Positions 34,601-45,701 of a DNA stretch of 64,000 nucleotides are shown one piece after another (the first letter of the stretch is position 1; each line of letters begins with the position of its first letter). Below the pieces are notes generated by a model. That model had not been told where the DNA came from. It searched no databases and worked only from the letters and a program-made list of their open reading frames with translations. Made by a program: the position numbers and the translations under genes. This DNA is from Cryptomeria japonica (Eukaryota > Streptophyta > Pinopsida > Cupressales > Cupressaceae), in the NCBI RefSeq assembly GCF_030272615.1, contig NC_081412.1, positions 100,627,796 to 100,691,795 of the forward strand, written 5' to 3'.

Positions 34601-37570
34601 CTATTTTATTTTTATATCCTTAATGAATAAAGAAAATGTACAGAGATTCTGAAATAATGAAAGAATGTGCTTGAGTTGCAGGGACAACTCAGCAATGAAT
34701 TTGACAAGTTTTACCTTGCCAACAACAATGGATTTTTGTACTTCTTCTATCATTTTAGCAGTGAGCTCTTTATCTTTTAGCTTGCTCAAATACTTAGATG
34801 CATCAACTCCGGATGTTTCTATTTGATTACGGAGTTCATCCAGTTGAATGTGGATGGCTACATTGGTTGACACTGTAGCCGTAGGTAGCATATCTGATAG
34901 CAGTGTCTTCACCTTCTGAAGTACTTTATTCTTCTTTTGTATGGCCATCTATTTTTCTTGTTCAGCCTTTGCTTTGTAGAGTTCACCAAAATCAATGATT
35001 GCTTGCCCCTTTAATTTTGATATATCCACATTGGGCAACACTATTGGTTTAAATAAATCAACTTTGAAGCTATGCTTTTTCACCTTCTTCTCTTTACCTT
35101 TGGTCAGTTGGACCAAGACAATAGCTTGAGAGGCTTGCTGACCCTCGGTAGGTTGCTCAATAGAGGCAACACTTTGGTCAGTTCCTATAGCTGCTGTGGT
35201 GTCTTTCGATGCCTTGGTACTGGGTGTCTCAGCTGCTACATTTTCAATGCTCAAAGGTGCTTCAAAGGTCTGTTCTTGAGTAGTCTCTTCTCCTGTTGTA
35301 GACTTGTGACCTTCAGTGCCTTGTGTTGTATCCTAAGGAGCTTCGATAGAGATAGGTGGATTGATCAGTGGATAAGGTTGAACTTGTTCTAAAATGGATT
35401 CACTTGATACAAGTTTTGCATATGTAGTGCCTTCTATCATTTCCTGCTCTAGTTCCTATGTATCCATGACATCTTCATCAATTTGAATAGTGTCAGCCGG
35501 GTCTTGTTCGGTAACATCAGGACCTTGCTCGGTGACATCAATGATTTCAACTGTATATTGTTCACCGACATCTTTGATTTTGAAGATTTCTTGCCACTTT
35601 GCTTTTGTCTCATTTTCTACGTCAATATATAGCCCATTCATCAGTTTTAAGGCTCTTTGTTTGACAAGAAATTTTGAATTGTAGGTTGTCAAATGTTCCT
35701 TTATTTCTGCTATAGACATATCAGGAAATAGATGGACTAGACTTCTTTCTCTGATTTGTTTCTCTGAGTCCATTGCATATTTCCACCTATTATCATTATG
35801 CAAGTAAAGTTCATTTGGAAGTGACTTTGCTAGTTCCAATGGAGCTAACCAGAACTTTAGAAGTGTGCAGATGATAGCTTCTTCAATTTGTCTCTTCTCA
35901 TCATTGTTCCTGGTTTCATACTTAACAAATCTAAATGAATTAAATCCACCATATTCTTTCAGATTAGCACAAAATTTTTCAACACTATGTATATTTACCT
36001 TCTAGCTCTTGACAATCTGGAATTTGTTTCCATCTTCAGATTCTGTATCACTAGACTTTTTTGCCAAGATGAGTCTCCGAGTAGATTTCTTATATGTTTT
36101 TGTTACCTTGGGAGTAGTAACACTCTTTTGTTTCTTACTCGGTGATGCTGCAGATGCTCTTGTGTTAGGTCTCTTTGTTGGAGGAGTCGATAGGGCCTTT
36201 GATGTGTCCTGTTTCTTTCTTTTTAACACTTTACCCTTAGGCAATTCAGTACTCAGTGTTATTGCTACCTGTTGAGCTTCTGATTCTTCTGCGGTGATGG
36301 CAAGAGTGCCTTTGACAGGTGTAGAGGAAGAGTCTTCTCCAAATTTCTCTGTCAATGCCTTTATCATCTTGGTTGCCTTCCTTGTAGCTTTGGGTACTAC
36401 AATGCTCATTTTCACTTTCTCCTTCATTTCTTCATAGGTTCCATACCTCAGCTTGGTAGCATGCCTTGGCAATGTCAGAAATGCATCGATTTGCTATTGT
36501 GTGATATCAAAGTCAATCTCGTAACCCATAGGTGGCAAAGATTGAGTTCTTGGTTCCACAACATTCACATAATAGTAATCAGTATCTACCTCAAAGCATA
36601 TATCATCTTTGTATTTCTCCACTAGCTGGGGTGGAATCCGGTACCTGTTGTACATTTTCTCCTAAAATTTACTAAAATAATCATCCATTATACCATTGAA
36701 ATTATCACCTAGCTTCTTGATAAAGTCATTAATTTGATGGGTGATTGGTCGATGCAGCTCCCAAACTACTTTACCGACTGATGGAAAGAATTTCTCAAAG
36801 TAGAAAAACATGCATACAAGAAGTGAACCAAACTTTAGTGTATTTGCCGAGTTGTTCTTCTTTGACTTCCCTATTGTGTTCAGATTCTCAAACAAGTTCT
36901 TCAGTAACACTTCACATAAGTCAATTTTCATTCCCTTTTTCACAATTTTATAAGCTATGTCAACTGCGGCACATGGTACATTGTTTTCCCTTACAGATTG
37001 GAAGAAACAGTAACCGATTACTCTAATGGTAAACTTAAGTTCTGCATCAGTGACATTGTTCAATTTCAGTCCTCTGTAATCAGATTCTACTCTGGTTAAA
37101 CTGATTAATTCCTTCTGTGATATCATCTTTTGAGCTCGTGCATGATCATAGATAGGATAACCGGTGATCACATGAATGATTTCCTTGGTGATTTTCAATG
37201 GTTGCTCTTCTAGCCACATGAAATCATCATGAACTCTGCTTAGAACAAACTTGACCCATTAGGGCTTGAACACACGAGGGTAGGTTAGGGCTTCAATCAA
37301 TCCCTTGATTCTGATGTGTTCATACTTGCTGTTTAATACACCATCAATACATAATTCATCATAGGTGTCTCTAATTTCAACATGACCGAGTTCTTCAACA
37401 TGACATTTGGTGAAGAATCTCACATCTTCAACTAACAAGACTCAATCCAGGATGAGTGAAAAGGCAGTTTTGTCATCCGGTTTAGAGGTGACTTTAGGAG
37501 TCAAAGTGTATTTTAGTGAGGGCTTCTCTACATTCTTGACAACTATGGGATCTTGGATCTTGGGTGCCAT
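34601..37570 (-). pseudogene. Element B ORF2 (~990 codons, one frame, about eight in-frame stops)
   Basis: From ATG 37570 to 34601 a single minus-strand frame is kept with no frameshift but stops at 37442 (TGA), ~37258 (TAA), 36662, ~36492, 36002, ~35455, ~35332 and 34949 (all TAG). N-terminal core: FVLSRVHDDFMWLEEQPLKI, then IRVIGYCFFQS, then LKFGSLLVCMFFYFEKFFP; these align with C ORF2 (ILSRVHGDKMYLE, CMVIGYRTFSAS, FKLGQLLIGLFFYFQ). Middle: PMGYEIDF and a basic, nuclear-signal-like region (36000-36250). Second module: LHNDNRWKYAMDSEKQIRER matches ALDNKWHIAIEKEQEIREK in C. The C terminus is helical, Lys/Glu/Leu-rich. Function unknown; no enzyme motif is seen. It may be related to the long accessory or env-like ORFs of plant elements, but I cannot show that. 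Confidence 0.8.
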
Positions 37571-38118
37571 TGTAGATTTTAGGTAAAAACTTAGCAAACT
37601 ATCCTTAGGGTTTGACGGTTTACAAACGATAGACACTTCACACTCAGCAGATAATAACAATTTGATAAGATTGGTAAGCTAGCTTAACAGTGTGATGAGA
37701 TTTGATGTAAATACTTGGATTCGCTTAGAATGAGGTTTGATTTCCTTGGAATCACTCTGCTCTACTCTTTTGAAAACTTGGTAAGTGTAAATGACCACAA
37801 AAATGCTTTTAAGTACACAAAATACCTTATCGGGCTCTGTGCGGGTTAGGTCAAAAATATTAAATGCACTCGGTTCACCTTTAACCGATTTACTCTCTTT
37901 TTTTTGTTTTAACCGAGTAACCAAATTTCCTTCATTTACCGACTTGATAGGCTTCCTGTATTCACTGACTTGACAGGTTTCCTGTAAGGTACTTTTGATA
38001 GAATTTCAAACTTACTAATGCATCTTAACTATGCACATTTTGAATTTAGAACATAATAGAATAGGAACTGTTATGATTTTAATCTTCAGAGAATGCAATC
38101 CCTTCATACCTTTACTGA
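37571..38118 (-). other. Spacer between ORF1 and ORF2 of element B
   Basis: About 0.55 kb without a supported coding frame. C has a 0.4-kb spacer at the same place. A second promoter or splice signal for ORF2 could lie here, but I see nothing decisive. Confidence 0.45.
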
Positions 38119-39438
38119 TTAATTTGGAATAGGAGCACCTAACTCAGTAGGTAAGGTGCTTTCTTTGTTTGACACAATTTCCTTCCTTCTCCAAATCATC
38201 TTTAATTTCTCTTTTATTTCCTCATTGTCTTCTCTAGGTTGATCTCTGCAATCTCTAGCTAAATGTCCAACTTTGTGACAATGAAAACATGCCATACTAG
38301 GATTTCTCCATGATCTTCGATTGTTCATTCCTAACCTTATAAAATAGTTGGCACTTATATGTCCATATCTTCCACAACATTCACACCATATCCTTGTGTT
38401 GTAATCCTATGGTACTGCTGCTTATTGTCTGTAAGGATCTGTGTGAGTTCGGTAACCTCTAGTGTTTGCTTGGTGTGCAAACCACATGTAGTTCTTTTGC
38501 TTAAGCCAACACTTCTCAGTACTATGTCCATATCTATTGCAGTTTCTACAAAACCCTTTGTATTTTGCCTTCTGATAGTTGTTAACAGACTTTGTCCTAC
38601 ATTGGTTAAATGTGTGACCATATTTATTGCAATTGTAACAATAACCATTGGACTTAGTGATATTCAATTTCTTACCTTTTCTGATTTGGCACATGTTGAC
38701 AGTATGACCTTGATTTCCACAGTAGTAGCAAATAGGCTTCTTTCTTTTGATGTTATTCTTGTTTCCGGCTTGCTTTGATGATTCTCCTCTCTCGGTAGTA
38801 TGAATTCCTTTCTCGGTAGAGTCCTTTCCTTTGTAACTGATTCCTGTATCTTTGTTGGGTCTTCTTGTATTCAGTTGCTCATCCAACATCTTTGATGCTT
38901 CATAACTCTTCTTTAGTGTTTCTTTAGATTTCTTCTTTGTTTCAAGTTGATCGGTCAACCTTGATACTTCAAATTTCAATGCTTGATTTTCACCATTCTT
39001 CAGAATTGCTTCATGATGTGTATAACCTAGTTGATCTGACATATTTTGTTGAATCCCAGTCAACCTTATGATTTCATCATTCTTATCAGATACTGAAGCT
39101 TCAAGTTGTTGTTTCTCTCTTTCTAGATCTCTTACTTTATCCTTAGCTGTCCTTAATGCATCTAGATTTTCAGTCATTTATGTGCTGAAATGTTCATGAT
39201 CTCTTTTCATTGCTTTTAGTTGATCAACCAATGCTCTATTCTTTTATTTCAATACCCCAATCATTTCTTCAGTCTCTTCAGATATACTATTCTCAGATGA
39301 TGTCTCAATTTGTTCCACTAACTCTTGAGAATCCTGCAAGTCATCAGATAATCTTCTTCTTACTTTAAGAGATTTTTGCATTTGCCTTTGCATGTCTGCA
39401 ATCACTTGATTAGCATGATCTATCTCTTCTTGCAGATA
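38119..39438 (-). pseudogene. Element B ORF1, main part: coiled coil plus five zinc knuckles
   Basis: One minus-strand frame continues from the split start at 46902. It begins YLQEEIDHANQVIADMQRQM (coiled coil) and continues with long heptads (KDKVRDLEREKQQLEASVSD) and a basic linker. Zinc knuckles of form C-x2-C-x4-H-x4-C follow: CYYCGNQGHTVNMC (~38700), CYNCNKYGHTFNQC (~38610) and CRNCNRYGHSTEKC (~38520). A fourth has lost its last Cys (CECCGRYGHISANY, ~38370), and the last is CFHCHKVGHLARDC (~38270). Stops: TAA at ~39244, ~39178 and ~38424, and TAG ~38410. Zinc knuckles imply RNA binding, as in Gag nucleocapsid; five is more than the one or two usual for copia Gag. No capsid-like domain is obvious. 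Confidence 0.82.
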
Positions 39439-39443
39439 CACAA

Positions 39444-40600
39444 TGATGAATACTAAGAGGGGGGGGGGGGTGAATTAGTATGCCAAAAATCACTGCACTA
39501 AAACACTTACACAGTCTAAAGATAAACCGATAAAGCAGTCTGACAGTCAAACCGGTTACCACACATGCAAACCAAAATGCAAATAAAGAATTTACCCACA
39601 AAAGCAATACAACCATAACACAAGATATTTGACATGGAAACCCAATTGGGAAAAACCACGGTGAGATGGAACTCACAAATCACTATTTGCAGAATAGAAA
39701 CCAGACCGGTTAAGGTCTTACAATGTTCTTCACCAGAACAGATCCTGTTAGGAATCTCAATCTCTATTAGGAGATAAGTCCGATTAAAGACTACCTTGTT
39801 AGAGGATTTTTGATTCACATGTGTGAACCACCTTGTTAGAGGATTTTACAAAGGCTTTGAGGCCTACCCAGTTAAGGGTTACAGACTTCTCAAAGATGTG
39901 AGTAATCAACACGTGTTTGATCTATCTAATAGCACAAACTGCTTGGTTAGATCCAGTATTGCTCACAACTAATGCATTCCAGCATTACTTCAGTCTTCTC
40001 TCTCTCTCTCACAGTTACAACTTGATCTTCTCAGATAAGATCGTTCTCACAACAACTCAACTTCCACCTCAAACCCTAGCTCAACATTAACCCTTTCAGC
40101 AACAACTTAAAACCCTAGACATGATGTCCTTTTTAAAGGAATCTGATTTCATGTCGGTCCAATAGGATTACATTACAATTTCCTAGGTTCAATGAATCTA
40201 GACATACTCAGTAACATGACACAAGAATCACTGTCAATGTGTTGACACTGTCAAACAATTGGTGGATTGGTAACTCATCACAAAATGCCAGTTGATAACT
40301 CATCACAAAGTATTACCGGTTCCTACAAAATACCGGTTGCCGATTTGTCAAAAATGAAGACCGGTAAGAATGTGTTGTGCTGCTTTGCTCCCTTGTACTG
40401 CTTGGGATCTATGAACCACTTGGGGTTGACATGCCGCTTCAGACTGAGAAACACATTCTGCAAAATCACTAGTCTAGAGACTAGTATACAACATACCGGT
40501 TGCAACAAATACCAGTTGAGCACAAGCTCATAAATATAAAGGGGATCTCAATACAAGTGTGTGTCCATCAATGACAATATAAACATCAAAAATGCCAACA
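39444..40600 (-). repeat. Element C 3' LTR (1157 bp)
   Basis: On the minus strand it starts TGTTGGCATTTTTGATG and ends ..CTTAGTATTCATCA. A run of C residues (plus-strand G run at 39459-39470) near the U5 end differs in length between the two LTRs. A CTTTAAAAAGGACATCATG element (minus, near 40130) is a possible TATA region. Confidence 0.93.
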
Positions 40601-40900
40601 ATCTCCCCCTTTGGCATTGATGGCAACACTTAGGAAAATAAAATTTTGACATCTAAGTGTTTTACAACAAAAACTTGCCATTAACAAAATTGCTCCCCCT
40701 AAGCATATACACTATCGCTTAATCAACACAGTGTATAACAATTTTGCATACAGAGCATAATCATTAGAGCATCTAACATATATCATAGCATATATCAAAA
40801 TTTCAAAACAGATACTTCTGCCCTATATGACAGAAGATCAAAATTTTGTTTAAAACCAAAAACCAGATATACTTCTCCCCCTTTGCCAACAATGACAAAG
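40601..40900 (-). promoter_or_regulatory. Element C polypurine tract and extra copies
   Basis: Minus-strand ATGCCAAAGGGGGAGAT (40601-40617) abuts the LTR start TGTTGG. Two more purine runs lie within 300 bases: TTAGGGGGAGC (40690-40700) and GGCAAAGGGGGAGAAGT (40872-40888). A further TTAGGGGGAGC sits between ORF2 and ORF1 at 44711-44721. Confidence 0.75.
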
Positions 40901-41240
40901 TACCACTGAAAAACCTATTTCCATATATATATAAAAGAGTTTATGACAATAATGAATAATACCTATCAAAAACCACTTTATAGTCCTATAAAAACTATTT
41001 CATGGATAGGGACCAGGACTCAAGTAGGGAGGTTGCCACTTCCTTCTCTGTCTGCATCGGGGATACCTGTTCCTCCATGGCATCTATTGTTCTCAGTTCC
41101 TATGTAACTGTCAGGGCATCCAGGTTCAAATAACACTTATGAAGAATTTGTAGTCATGGAAGTAATACCAGTTGAAGCTCTTGCAAATCCCTAGACTGTG
41201 TACTGATCTCTTTCTCCATCTTGGCTGAGTGGACTTGGAA

Positions 41241-44200
41241 CTAGTGAACGGTTTGCCCATATGCTGCAAAGGAATCATGAGTCTTGACTGTGCCCAAGTA
41301 GGACTGTAAGTCCATTTGAAGCTGTTGCTTCTTGGCTAGCACATCATCACAGAATAGATGAGGTTGGTAGATTTTGCTGAGTAGCAAGTTTCCCTCATCC
41401 AAGACATTCCTTATGTCCTTTTGATCCTTTAGTAGTTCAATCCTAAGCTCATTTAACTTCTTCACTAGAGCAACATTAAGAGCCTTTTGGTGCTCTTTCT
41501 TTACATTGGCCTCTGTTGCTTCTTCTAGACTCTGCACCTAATCATCCACTATACTACACAGAAGTTTGAGTTGTGCTAGTGATGATTCAATGTCAGGAAG
41601 ATTAGTACCGAGGATTAAACCGGTAAGTGTGTCTATAGCCGCCTGAATAATATCTTGTCCTCTTTTCCTGCGAATGCCTTCAAGGTGCTCTTGGGAAACC
41701 TTGATGCTTTGCATAAGCTCAGACTCACTTGCAGATTGGAGATCAATGGGGCTCGAGATAGCAACTGGTTTGCCTTGGCTACCAGTTGCCTTAGGAGTTT
41801 CCATCAGTGTGGTCTTTATTGCTTCAATTGTCTTGTTTGCTTCTTCCTTCTTTTTCTTCTACTTCTCTTCCTTCTCTTTCTCTTCTCTCTTTTTCTTCTC
41901 TTCCTCTTCCATCTTCTTCTTGTCTTCTTCTTCTTTCTGCTTATACTCTGCTTCTACCTTCTTCTTTTGTTCTTCCTCTTCCTTCTTCTTCTTCTCTTCC
42001 TCTTCCTTCTTCTTCTATTCTTCCTCTTCCTTCTTCTTCTTCTCTTCTGCTTCCTTCTTCTTCTTCTCTTCCTCTTCCTTCTTTTTCTTTTCCTCTTCTT
42101 CCTTCTTTCTCTTTTCTTCCTTATCCTCTTCTTCTTTCTTTTTCCTATCATCTTCTTGCTTCTTCTTTTCTTCATCTTTCCGTTTCTCCTCTTCCTCTCT
42201 TCTCTTCTCTTCCTCTTTCTTCTATTTCTCATCTTCATCCTTCTTCTTTTTCTCTTCCTGTTCCTTTGCCACTTGCTGTGTGTCCTCAGCTTGTTCACCA
42301 CCCTGATCGGCTTGTTGCCCCTATTCTGTTCCCTCAAAAGGTATGTCCTGAGTGACATCTTCTACATCCAGGGCATTGACATCGATCATGTCGATTGGTT
42401 CTTCCACCAGGTTTCCTTCCTCATCAAAGACCTCATCCGGTTTGGAAATAACGGGTTCCTTTTCCACTTGGAGGTTGGCCATTCATGCTTTGTGAGAGAT
42501 GATAGCATGGGCCATGTGCTGATGTGTATCTTTTTCTACATCATCAACTCTCCCCTCCAACACCTTGTGAAGAAGAGACCTTTATTCTGATCCAGGGCAT
42601 CAAACAATTCTGAATTTGAGAGTTTTGGGAAGTACTGTGCAAAAAATTTCTCCCTAATCTCCTGTTCCTTTTCAATGGCAATGTGCCATTTATTATCCAA
42701 TGCTTTAAATAATGAATCTGGTGTCTGAGATTTAATCCTTGATGGTGATTGGTCATTTTTACATAAATGAAGAATGATTTCCTGTAGTACTTCATCTTTT
42801 TCCTCACTATTGAATTCATCATAATAATCAATTAAATCATGGAGTAACTTTCTCCTAATATTTTTTACTGTTCTTTGACAATGTGTCAAAGGTTTGTATG
42901 AGGAGATGTCTATATTTACCAGTGTGGATGTTGCCAGTTCATTCTTCTTTATCTTCTTTGTCTGTCTTGCCTTCTTTGGCTGCTCATCAGATTCGGTTTC
43001 TTCAGAGTCTGGTTCATTTGCCTTAGTCTTCCTCTTTCTTTCAAAGACTTTTGCCGGTGTTACCTCCAGTTTCTTCTTTGCCAATGATTGCTTGGTCACT
43101 CTTGGAGTTGTAGTGGTAGCCGGTGCCGATGCTGCTAGCACTGCCTTAGCTTTCTTAGCTGCTGGTTCTTTTCCTTTTTTTACCGATGGTTCTTCAATCG
43201 GTGCCATCCTCTCCAAGTAGGTTCCGGTCCTCTTAGCCTTTGGATCAAGAGGCAAGGCAATAAGGGTTGAAGCATACCCTTCCATCATGTCAAACATGAC
43301 TTCATAGCCCATAGGCTCCACTTCCTCCATTCTAGGTTCAACAGCCTCCATTAGACATTTGTCCACCTGAATAGTGAAACAGATGTCATCTTTGTATTTC
43401 TTCACTATGTGACCTGAGATTCTTACCCTCTGACTCATCTTTCTTCTGAACTCATCAAAATATTTGTTTAGTACCTCAGGGTAGCCGGTTCCAATGGCTT
43501 GCACACTTTCCTTTATCTGCTTGGTTACCAATTGATCAGGTGACCACTGGACATCTCCTACACCCAGAAAGTAGCCTTGGAAATAAAAGAACAACCCTAT
43601 CAGTAGTTGTCCAAGCTTAAACCTTAGTGAGTTGTCCTTCTTGATTGCCTTAAGATTTAGCAGGAGTTGCCTCTGCATGCCAGTGCATAAGTCAAAAGAT
43701 GCATCCTCTTTTATCATTCGGTAAGTGGCATTTACCACTATAGCAAATACATAATTAATCCTACTGGCTGAGAATGTTCTGTATCCAATCACCATGCATG
43801 TGTATTTCACCAGATCATCCTTGATAGGATTGACTGTCATGCCTCGTGAATCACTTGTTGAACCAGTGAGCTTGGTCATTTGCATTTTGCTCACTTTTCT
43901 CAGGGCTGGCACTTCCCTTGTGTTGCAAAAACTGGTGATTGCATGAATTGCCTGAGGTGTGATATCATGCGTCCTCTCCAGGTACATCTTGTCACCATGG
44001 ACTCTACTCAAGATGATCCTGATGTGATCCTCTGTGAAGTCTTCCAGGAAATATACTGCATTGTGGAATTTCTTCTTCTCTATGACACTAAATTCCAGTT
44101 TGATCCTTTTGTCCTTTCTGCAAAATAGACCTAACTGAGTATGAATGGCTAAAGACCCTAGGTCTTCTATTTTGCAATCAATATAATAAAAAATTCCTTC

Positions 44201-44314
44201 TTCGACTATGACTCCAGCTGGAACTTGTGATAAAGCATTATACTTGGACTTCCTCTGAATGAAACTTTCTGACTCAATGGATGTACTTGAACTGGTATGA
44301 GATGCGGAAGCCAT
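41241..44314 (-). pseudogene. Element C ORF2 (~1020 codons): 593-codon intact N-terminal part, then frameshift, E/K-rich tract, coiled-coil tail
   Basis: The first true ATG is 44314 (MASASHTSSSTSI), as the frame upstream opens only with GTG. It is open to 42536. Core (residues ~20-320): VIVEEGIFYYIDCKIEDLGS, ILSRVHGDKMYLE, CMVIGYRTFSAS, LGQLLIGLFFYFQGYFLGVG. Then EEVEPMGYEVMFDMMEGYAS, a Lys/Ala/Pro-rich basic region with nuclear-signal-like KKARQTKKIKK, and a helical module DYYDEFNSEEKDEVLQEII with WHIAIEKEQEIREKF. After a frameshift near 42560-42590 the ORF goes on in the next frame through an acidic linker, a Glu/Lys-rich tract (41836-42266) and a coiled-coil end (to 41241) with several TAGs. 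B and A carry homologs. Function unknown. Confidence 0.82.
41836..42266 (-). repeat. GAA/GAG-rich low-complexity tract inside C ORF2 (Glu/Lys-rich)
   Basis: Plus-strand CTTCCTCTTCTTC words repeat for ~430 bases, in units of roughly 36 bases (EEEEKKKEEEEKKK on the minus strand). In the ORF2 frame this codes an acidic/basic charged helix with three TAGs that look like former GAG or AAG/CAG codons. The long Arg/Lys-rich minus frame and the Phe/Leu/Ser-rich plus frames here are shadows. Confidence 0.8.
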
Positions 44315-44732
44315 TGAAGAATATTTCAAGAACACAAAAAATACCTTTCAAACATGAATTTAGGGCTTCCTAATTCTACTTCACTTCACTCTCTATTGGA
44401 TGCCAAATCATCGCTTTGTGTTCTCCACTATCGCTTGCAAACTAGATTTGAATCTCTTTCAAGGTTATCCAATTTCTTGAAATCTAAGCTCAAATCGCCT
44501 TTTCTTCGCTCTGCACTTGAAAACTTTTCTTCGCTCGAAAACATATAGTGAGAAATGATTTGAAAAATGCATTTATACATGTCTCTCACCTAGCATCATT
44601 AATGCTCCTCTATTAGGGCGTAAACCCTAATTTTCCTTGCAACAAGTATCACATACTAGTTAAGGACTTTTATTGGTGTCAACCGGGGGTTTGAAAGCAT
44701 TTCGTTGTTTGCTCCCCCTAAGCCTTTGAGGC
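44315..44732 (-). other. Spacer between ORF1 and ORF2 of element C
   Basis: It contains an isolated polypurine-like TTAGGGGGAGC (44711-44721) and an A/T-rich stretch directly before ORF2. No coding frame is supported. Confidence 0.45.
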
Positions 44733-45644
44733 TTAGTTTGCTGGTTCCGATATTTCCACACTAGGTGCAGAAACCAGTTCCTCTTTCGACAATATTGGTT
44801 TCTTCTTCCATATTTTCTTCATGTCTCCTTGAACTTTTTTAACATCTATTTCTCCTTCCTGAGTGATTGGTATATCATCAGATATACTTTTTCTGCTTCT
44901 GCAGAATCTTGCAATGTGACCCGGTTTGTTGCAGTGATAGCAAACAAGTCCAGGTGCTCTCCAAGGTCCATTGTACATGTTTCCATTCTTACTTTTGCAT
45001 GTTGTAGCAGTGTGACCATGACCATGACAGATCATACAACTTTCTCTCCATCCGGTTGCCACTTGATGGCCACCGCTTCTTGACTGATGATTGAAGACAT
45101 TAGACCAGTTGTGGTTCCGGTTCATAAAAGGTTCAGGACCAGTTCCTTGGGTCCTCTGAGGATATCTTTCAGTGTTATCCATTACAGACCTGCATTCAAA
45201 TTCTCTATGCCCAAACTTGTTGTATGCATAACAATGACCATTGAACTTGTTGGTTCTAGGTATATTGTTGATAAAGTAAGGAAAATTATTGTAGGCTTTG
45301 CTCCTACATACATTGGTAGTGTGTCCTTCTTTAAGATAGTTAAAGCAAACAGGTTTGAATTTTGGCTTACCTTTTCCTTTGGGTGTCGGTTGCTTCTTTG
45401 ATGCTTCAGCATTTGTTCTTGAGGATTCTCCTTCCTCATGTCCAGAAAAACCAAGACCATTGGTATTCTTTGCTGGTCTAGATGACTCAAGCTTTATCTC
45501 TAGCTTGACAATACTTTTGCCAAACATAGCAAGTATTTCCTTTGACTCAAAGAGTTCTTTGGAAATAGCAGTGTTTGTCTCCATTAGACTTGCATTTTCA
45601 GAGATGGCAATGTTTAGTTCTCCTTACATGTCTTCTTTTTCCAT
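44733..45644 (-). pseudogene. Element C ORF1: coiled coil plus four zinc knuckles (two with Cys to Tyr)
   Basis: ATG 45644 opens MEKEDM, then a TAA at 45624; from ATG 45584 the frame is open for 283 codons. Residues (from 45584): helical start 8-35; basic linker 60-78; zinc knuckles at 80-93 (C, Y, H, C), 118-131 (C, Y, H, C), 183-196 (CMICHGHGHTATTC) and 215-228 (CYHCNKPGHIARFC). The second Cys is Tyr in the first two, a TGT-to-TAT transition each time. The end, MKKIWKKKPILSKEEL, matches LKMIWRRKEIVSNKES in B ORF1. It is probably an RNA-binding Gag-like protein; packaging of the element RNA is inferred. Confidence 0.82.
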
Positions 45645-45686
45645 TCTACTCTCATGAAGGCAAGTAGTTAAACTTATAGAAAGGTA

Positions 45687-45699
45687 GGCTCTGATACCA
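45687..45699 (-). promoter_or_regulatory. Element C primer-binding site (initiator Met tRNA)
   Basis: Minus-strand TGGTATCAGAGCC starts two bases after the 5' LTR. This is the exact common plant form. Confidence 0.92.
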
Positions 45700-45701
45700 A
45701 T

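Noticed and set aside
14663-37570. Reassigned genetic code (TAG read as Gln)
   Set aside because: Stops also replace Trp and other residues, TAA and TGA occur too, and frameshifts and mutated active sites are present; decay explains this better.
41954-42358. Arg/Lys-rich 134-codon minus-strand frame as a basic protein
   Set aside because: Wrong frame of the Glu/Lys tract; the frame matching the flanking ORF2 homology is the acidic one.
41655-42590. Long plus-strand Phe/Leu/Ser-rich frames resembling a multi-pass membrane protein
   Set aside because: They are the complement of the GAA/GAG tract of element C ORF2; pure low-complexity shadow.
42536-44314. Element C ORF2 as a host gene
   Set aside because: It lies between matching LTRs with target duplications, and homologs sit at the same place in B and A.
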